This document shows, piece by piece, positions 32,238 through 36,008 of a stretch of DNA of 36,008 nucleotides. This DNA comes from RUG11894 sp964344335. GTDB lineage: Bacteria > Bacillota > Clostridia > Peptostreptococcales > Anaerovoracaceae. Location: positions 1 through 36,008 of the forward strand of contig CAYFMW010000016.1 of assembly GCA_964344335.1 (NCBI GenBank). Reading direction: 5' to 3'. Positions within the stretch are counted from its first letter, which is position 1. Each line of letters opens with the position of its first letter. The position numbers and the translations under genes were made by a program. The notes below the pieces were generated by a model that ran no database searches, was not told the origin of the DNA, and saw only the letters and a program-made list of their open reading frames with translations.

Positions 32238-32340
32238 ATTCTGCACCAATTTTTCATCGACCCGTGCACCAATTTTACTTAAAAATATATTTTTATTCAT
32301 AATATTGGGCTCCCTCTATCAAGAACGAGCCCTACACAAC
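32238..32340. repeat. Left-edge repeats in the noncoding gap after ychF
   Basis: The 317-base gap (32167-32483) has no gene. It holds ATTCTGCACCAAT (32238-32250), a second GCACCAATTTT 25 bases on, and a segment (32298-32340) with GGGCTC/GAGCCC arms. The same ATTCTGCACCAAT occurs twice at 35045-35068, and the 32298-32340 segment recurs with a few changes at 35289-35332, in the same order and orientation. The hairpin could be a terminator on either strand. The rest of the gap is AT-rich with nothing recognisable. Confidence 0.6.
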
Positions 32341-32483
32341 AATTATATTATACATTTTTTTAGTCATATAGTCTTCCATTTCTTATAAAACTCCCCTCAC
32401 AAAATTCCTTTTTTCACACAAAGCTAGGCAATAGTAATGGTTAAAGGATAATAATAGAATTTGAAATTCGAAATTGTCCTAAC

Positions 32484-33362
32484 TTACTTGCCGTACATTT
32501 TCTTCATATAGTAAATATAAGAAATTACACTTGGAGTACCAATCCAAGCTATAAGCACACATATAGTAACAATATCGAAATTAGGAATCGTCAAAGTGCA
32601 AGCTATATACAACAAGGCTATCGGGAGCGAGATATATCCTAAAGTTCTATGTGCTATATTCCAAGTGTCTTCATCTTGCACCGTCCACGGTAAGCGCAAA
32701 CCTGTATGCTTATTGAACGGAAGCATCGGTGATATTATTCCGGAAAAGATTATCACACAGGATATCAGTGCCATAGTTAACAGCTTTTCTCCATTCTCTG
32801 ATAAAGTAAGAAAATCTAAAGATAGCAACACGGCAAAGAAAACACCGACAACAAAAATACCTATGTTAAAAAATGTTGTTAAACTTAAAATCCCCATTTT
32901 AAGGTCATCCGTAGTGATACTTGTAAGCAAAGCCAGATTGCGATACAGAACAATAACTGCAGTGAGCATACACACACTTGCCAATAAAATCGACACAAAT
33001 TCATCTTTAACAAGTATAGTGATTAACATGGCTACAAAAGATAATGTTATTATTAATCCACGCTTCTTATTCGCTTGCTTAACCAGCTTTTCCCTTTGAT
33101 TTTTCTGTGCGAGCTCCTCATTTAGCTTGGTCAATTCCTCCGACAAATCTACATCAATATCGGCAATTTCCTCAATTCCCAAGAGTTTACTCACAGGAAC
33201 ATCAAGCAGTTCAGCAATCTTTATTAAAACATCTGCATCTGGAACGGACAAACCGTTTTCCCACTTTGAGACGGTTTGGCGCACAACATTTAATTTTACT
33301 GCCATTTCTTCTTGAGTGATCCCTTTAGATTTTCGAAAATACTTTATTTTCTCATTAATCAT
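32484..33362 (-). CDS. HTH (Xre-type) regulator fused to an SdpI-like membrane domain
   Basis: 292 residues. Residues 3-62 form an Xre-type HTH (GITQEEMAVKLNVVRQTVSKWENGLSVPD). A charged linker (65-100) leads to about six membrane helices (near 102-117, 122-140, 158-180, 193-212, 241-259 and 262-284). Between the fourth and fifth lies MLPFNKHTGLRLPWTVQDEDTWNIAHR, the characteristic SdpI-family motif. SdpI in Bacillus gives immunity to the SDP toxin and sequesters the repressor SdpR; here repressor-like and membrane parts share one chain, suggesting a membrane-tethered sensor-regulator (inference). AAGGG lies 8 bases before the ATG. Base composition is lower in GC than the flanking core genes. 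No toxin gene is seen beside it. Confidence 0.85.
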   Translation of the reverse strand: MINEKIKYFRKSKGITQEEMAVKLNVVRQTVSKWENGLSVPDADVLIKIAELLDVPVSKLLGIEEIADIDVDLSEELTKLNEELAQKNQREKLVKQANKKRGLIITLSFVAMLITILVKDEFVSILLASVCMLTAVIVLYRNLALLTSITTDDLKMGILSLTTFFNIGIFVVGVFFAVLLSLDFLTLSENGEKLLTMALISCVIIFSGIISPMLPFNKHTGLRLPWTVQDEDTWNIAHRTLGYISLPIALLYIACTLTIPNFDIVTICVLIAWIGTPSVISYIYYMKKMYGK

Positions 33363-33399
33363 AATCTGTACCCTTTCTGTTTGATTCGCACAGTATTAT

Positions 33400-33426
33400 G
33401 ATACAAACCGAATGTTTCCGATACAA
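33400..33426 (-). promoter_or_regulatory. Candidate operator upstream of the HTH-SdpI gene
   Basis: GATACAA occurs twice (33400-33406 and 33420-33426), exactly 20 bases apart, two helical turns, with CCG-AATGTTT-CCG between. On the minus strand this is TTGTATC repeated, overlapping CATAAT, a possible -10, about 35 bases before the start codon. Spacing and position suit autoregulation by the encoded HTH protein; there is no direct proof. Confidence 0.4.
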
Positions 33427-33495
33427 GCAACACTAATTAACATTGCATATATATCATAATAATGATCATAATCTAAAAAAGTTTTAATTTCTGCA

Positions 33496-34776
33496 TTAAT
33501 CTTTGAAGCAGCCGATAGGAATAACCAATACACCGTCTTTTCTGCGATAACCAAATTGCGTTGCGGTAATTACCAATTTCAAGTCCGGTATGCGGAGATG
33601 ATTTTGTCTTTCCTTTTTATTATACTCTCTCACCAAACTTTCGATTTCGCAAAGATGCTTTGCTCCTTCTTCAATTCCGGATTCCCCTAACTTAAACTCT
33701 ATGAGTGCATACCGCCCGTCACTTAAATGTAGAACCCCATCGGCCTCCAAACCGTAACGGTCACGATAATAAGACATCTTTCCATCAAATGCGGATGAAT
33801 AAACCTTTAAATCTCTGATACATAGCGATTCAAACAAAAAGCCCAAAGTCTGAAAATCTCTATTAAAATAATCCGGTGAAAGTCCCAGTGCCGCAACGGC
33901 AATGGATGGATCTACAAAATTTCTTTTAGAGGATGATTGAATTGCAGTTTTTGATCGGATAGCTGGAGACCAAGCATCTATATCATCAATTATAAAAAGT
34001 TTTTCTAACGCATTAACATATTCAAAAAAAGTACTTTCGCCAATATTATGATTTGCTTTAACATCACCATAAATCGTTTTTGTTGCAGCCGTTGTACAAA
34101 TATTTCGTGCATAAGATTGCAATATGCCCTGAGCCCATCTTTCGTTTCTTTTTACTCCATCAATATGAGAAATATCCACAGAATATGTTTGCTTAAATAA
34201 ATCCCGTGCCAATTGCAATTTTGTTTCGTTATTTTTTATAGTAAAAACTCCGGGCCATCCTCCTCGGCAAATAGAATAAATAATATCATCTATAGATAAA
34301 TCTGATTTACAACCATCAAAAAAATCCGGTCGCTCAAATAATTCTTTTAAAGAAACACTACCATTAGACTCTTCGCTTTCCCAAAGACTCATAGGATACA
34401 TCTTTAACTGACTAATACGCAGTGTGCCTGTATGAGGAGTATCTATATTTTTTGAAGAAGAGCCGGTTAAAATGTATTGGCCTTTTTTACCGGTATCATC
34501 AACATCTTTACGAATAGCACCCCAAAGTTTCGGTACATCTTGCCATTCATCAAAAAGTATCGGTTTTTCCCCTAGCAATAATTTTTTTGGTGAGGTTTCT
34601 CCAATCATTAATAAATTATCGCGATATTCTTCATCCTGAAACTCAACAACGGTTTTTGCCTTTTGCTTGGCTGATGTCGTTTTGCCACAGCCCTTTGGAC
34701 CTTTAATCCATGTCGCACCGAAAGCCTGCATATTTATATCCAGCAATCCATCTATAATTCGTTTTTTGTATTCCAT
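33496..34776 (-). CDS. AAA-type ATPase with DUF4143 domain
   Basis: 426 residues. The N-terminal ATPase has Walker A GPKGCGKTT (26-34), Walker B ILFDEWQDVP (73-82) and a sensor-like YILTGSSSKN. The C-terminal part is DUF4143 with a restriction-endonuclease-like core (GLEADGVLHLSDGRYALIEFKLG). The family is common in bacteria and archaea, patchily distributed and often horizontally acquired; its function is unknown. The gene is solitary, AT-rich, 133 bases upstream of the HTH-SdpI gene on the same strand. GGGAAG precedes the ATG. Confidence 0.9.
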   Translation of the reverse strand: MEYKKRIIDGLLDINMQAFGATWIKGPKGCGKTTSAKQKAKTVVEFQDEEYRDNLLMIGETSPKKLLLGEKPILFDEWQDVPKLWGAIRKDVDDTGKKGQYILTGSSSKNIDTPHTGTLRISQLKMYPMSLWESEESNGSVSLKELFERPDFFDGCKSDLSIDDIIYSICRGGWPGVFTIKNNETKLQLARDLFKQTYSVDISHIDGVKRNERWAQGILQSYARNICTTAATKTIYGDVKANHNIGESTFFEYVNALEKLFIIDDIDAWSPAIRSKTAIQSSSKRNFVDPSIAVAALGLSPDYFNRDFQTLGFLFESLCIRDLKVYSSAFDGKMSYYRDRYGLEADGVLHLSDGRYALIEFKLGESGIEEGAKHLCEIESLVREYNKKERQNHLRIPDLKLVITATQFGYRRKDGVLVIPIGCFKD

Positions 34777-34858
34777 ACATGCACTTCCCTATATCATTTT
34801 GAAACATATTTCTCTGTTAATTCTAATACGGTAATACGGCTTCCGTCAAGAAAGTTCT

Positions 34859-34917
34859 GGAGTGATTTGAGGCATTTTACCGGAATGATTTGCGGCATTT
34901 TGGTGGAGTGATTTGTG
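34859..34917. repeat. 23-base tandem repeat, probable insertion-sequence end remnant
   Basis: Two and a half copies of a 23-base unit with exact period (34859-34881, 34882-34904, 34905-34917). Each begins GGAxTGATTTG and the full ones continue xGGCATTTT. Multiple short terminal repeats of this look occur at ends of IS21-family elements (from memory of the family), but no transposase gene is present. Just upstream TAATACGG is repeated in tandem (34824-34839). The rest of 34777-35400 is noncoding and AT-rich. Confidence 0.5.
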
Positions 34918-35044
34918 ATTAGGTCGCCATTACGGAGAAATCAAACAGGCAATAAACTGCTATCGCCTAATTTTTTATTAAATTTTGTAAAAATTCCGAC
35001 TAAAAAATTGTTGTATTGAACTCATTGAGTACATTGGTAGCTTC

Positions 35045-35068
35045 ATTCTGCACCAATTCTGCACCAAT
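35045..35068. repeat. Tandem ATTCTGCACCA repeat, right copy
   Basis: An 11-base unit occurs twice head to tail (35045-35055 and 35056-35066), and the 13-base form ATTCTGCACCAAT is shared with 32238-32250 on the far side of the HTH-SdpI and ATPase genes. On the minus strand the unit sits in a short open stretch ending NEFNTTIF and a stop, perhaps the tail of a lost gene. Confidence 0.5.
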
Positions 35069-35288
35069 TTGGCAGAGACTTTTATAGACTTATGAGCACT
35101 TATATGGGAATGTCAAATTTTTTCAAAACCGTTTTATATCAAGCTTCATGGAGTTTCATAGAGTTATATCGACTTATGATGTTTTGCCGGACATACTTCT
35201 ATACCTAGTTTCATTTATTTTGTGTCCCCTTTATTTTTATAGTTTCAAAATTTGCGCTCTTGCATGTCATTTTTATTAAAGCTCGACT

Positions 35289-35332
35289 CATAACATTGGG
35301 CCCCTTTCATCAAGAAACGAGCCCCATATAAC
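35289..35332. repeat. Right-edge repeat with GGGCCC/GAGCCC hairpin
   Basis: It matches 32298-32340 with a handful of substitutions and one inserted A; the shared parts include CATAAxATTGGGC, ATCAAGAA and CGAGCCC. Both copies lie in the same orientation and mark the edges of the AT-rich patch. They could be duplicated terminators or footprints of an insertion. Confidence 0.5.
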
Positions 35333-35402
35333 TTAAATATTGCACCATAAAGTTTGCGGAAATATCACATTTGCAATATAAATCAAAATGATAAATTGCT
35401 TG

Positions 35403-35445
35403 TTGACATTTGTAAACAGACTCTGCTATACTCTGATTACAAATG
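35403..35445 (+). promoter_or_regulatory. blaI promoter embedded in a BlaI-type operator
   Basis: TTGACA (35403-35408), 18 bases, TATACT (35427-35432). Overlaying both elements is an inverted repeat: CATTTGTAAACAGA (35407-35420) and TCTGATTACAAATG (35432-35445), 14-base arms with one mismatch and 11 bases between. Each half contains the TACA/TGTA core (TACAAATGTA at 35438-35447) recognised by BlaI/MecI repressors. Binding would block RNA polymerase, implying autoregulation. Confidence 0.75.
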
Positions 35446-35469
35446 TAGACAAAAATGAGGTGTGCATAA

Positions 35470-35859
35470 ATGAGTAAGCAAAATATAAATCTTACACTGG
35501 CAGAGTGGGATGTCATGGAATGCCTGTGGGAACGCGCACCCCTTACCGGTCGCGAAGTGACGGAGCAGATGGAAGAGCGCTGCGATTGGAGCCGATCGAC
35601 GACCCTCACCCTCCTCAGCCGCCTGGAGGCAAAAGGCGCAATTATTGCGGATTCAAAGACCGGAATAAAGACATTCAGCCCCCTTATATGCCGCGAGGAG
35701 GTTGCCCTTAAAGAAACGGAAGATTTTTTAGACAGGGTCTACAAGGGCAGTCTCAGTTTGATGGTCAGTTCTCTTACAAAAAAACAGTCACTTTCCAAGA
35801 GTGAAATCGACGAACTTTACGCCATTTTGGAGAAGTTTGAGGAAAACACGGATGCTTAG
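35470..35859 (+). CDS. BlaI/MecI/CopY-family repressor
   Basis: 129 residues, typical length. Winged-helix DNA-binding domain at 1-75 (LTLAEWDVMECLWERAPLTGREVTEQM, then WSRSTTLTLLSRLEAKGAI), followed by the C-terminal dimerisation helices (ALKETEDFLDRVYKGSLSLMVSSL, then SKSEIDELYAILEKF). In this family a BlaR1-type membrane peptidase triggers cleavage of the repressor when beta-lactam or another signal is sensed. The sequence alone does not prove a resistance role. GAGGTG lies about 7 bases before the ATG. Its stop overlaps the next gene by 8 bases, and its promoter carries a matching operator. Confidence 0.93.
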   Translation: MSKQNINLTLAEWDVMECLWERAPLTGREVTEQMEERCDWSRSTTLTLLSRLEAKGAIIADSKTGIKTFSPLICREEVALKETEDFLDRVYKGSLSLMVSSLTKKQSLSKSEIDELYAILEKFEENTDA

Positions 35860-36008
35860 TTGGATAATTTCTTTCACGGTTTTAGTCGCAATCTTCATAG
35901 CGATGCGATATATCCTGAAAGGCAAAATCAACTTGCGCCTGCAGTATGCTCTCTGGATTCCGGTCGTTCTTCGACTGCTTATTCCGGTCAGCTTCGGCAG
36001 CACGGAAT
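35852..36008 (+). CDS. BlaR1/M56-family membrane peptidase, 5' part
   Basis: The ATG at 35852 overlaps the blaI stop in another frame; the frame stays open to the window edge (52 codons). The visible residues form a first membrane helix (MLSWIISFTVLVAIFIAMRY) followed by NLRLQYALWIPVVLRLLIPVSFGS, the characteristic N-terminus of BlaR1/MecR1 M56 proteins. The HEXXH zinc site and any sensor domain lie beyond the window. Coupling to blaI supports a sensor-protease/repressor pair. Which signal it senses cannot be told here. Confidence 0.88.
   Translation, partial: MLSWIISFTVLVAIFIAMRYILKGKINLRLQYALWIPVVLRLLIPVSFGSTE

Noticed and set aside
34950..35120. Remnant of an integrase C-terminus on the minus strand
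   Set aside because: A short open stretch ending in NEFNTTIF is visible, but it is under 30 residues after a stop and has no identifiable motif.
35310..35609. Minus-strand open frame across the blaI promoter and 5' end
   Set aside because: It lies opposite the blaI operator and coding start and has no recognisable domain or ribosome binding site.

Overview
The window looks like the chromosome of a low-to-medium-GC Firmicute of class Clostridia. The evidence is the gene order mraZ-rsmH-ftsL-pbp-murF-mraY-murD-ftsW-murG-ftsQ-ftsZ running into an rRNA methyltransferase gene, pheS, pheT, zapA, mutS2 and argS, together with a YedF/DUF3343 pair, short Pta, BlaI/BlaR1-type regulators and AGGAGG-type ribosome binding sites. 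A member of the Anaerovoracaceae (former Clostridiales Family XIII) is my guess from this combination; it is not proven.

Layout. 1-2170 (+): two c-di-GMP-type genes. The first is a CHASE-GGDEF gene broken by an in-frame stop and an internal deletion; the second is a membrane GGEEF protein that has lost a metal-binding Asp. 2212-2652 (-): a flavodoxin. 2786-3212 (-): a three-tRNA operon (fMet, Leu-UAA, Asn-GUU) with a near-perfect promoter and its own terminator. 3236-26101 (-): a nearly gap-free run of cell-division, peptidoglycan-precursor, translation and repair genes, read from mraZ leftwards to a TPR gene. Many junctions overlap (ATGA or TAATG) or are separated by only 2-20 bases. The only larger internal gaps are before ftsZ (117 bases) and after ftsZ, where a long stem-loop sits. 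26102-26487: a divergent control region holding candidate MraZ boxes, a 143-base nested palindromic element, and a strong promoter for the rightward NYN-LOTUS / rnhB / S66-peptidase operon (26488-28956, +). A bidirectional terminator at 29000-29027 separates this from the leftward genes DUF3343, yedF, pta and ychF.

32.2-35.4 kb is a visibly AT-rich accessory patch with a membrane HTH-SdpI fusion protein, a solitary DUF4143-type ATPase, a 23-base tandem repeat that looks like an insertion-sequence end, and related repeats at both edges. The window ends with a blaI-type repressor gene, whose promoter lies inside a 14-base inverted-repeat operator, followed by the start of its blaR1/M56 partner.

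Working together: the dcw cluster makes lipid II (MurD, MurF, MraY, MurG), polymerises and crosslinks it at the septum (FtsW plus a SpoVD/PBP2-type transpeptidase) and builds the divisome (FtsL, FtsQ/DivIB, FtsZ, ZapA). murE, murC, murB and ftsA are not in the cluster. The most unusual items are the 143-base palindromic element at 26241-26383, the stem-loop after ftsZ, the HTH-SdpI fusion with its candidate operator, and the decayed or degenerate pair of GGDEF genes.
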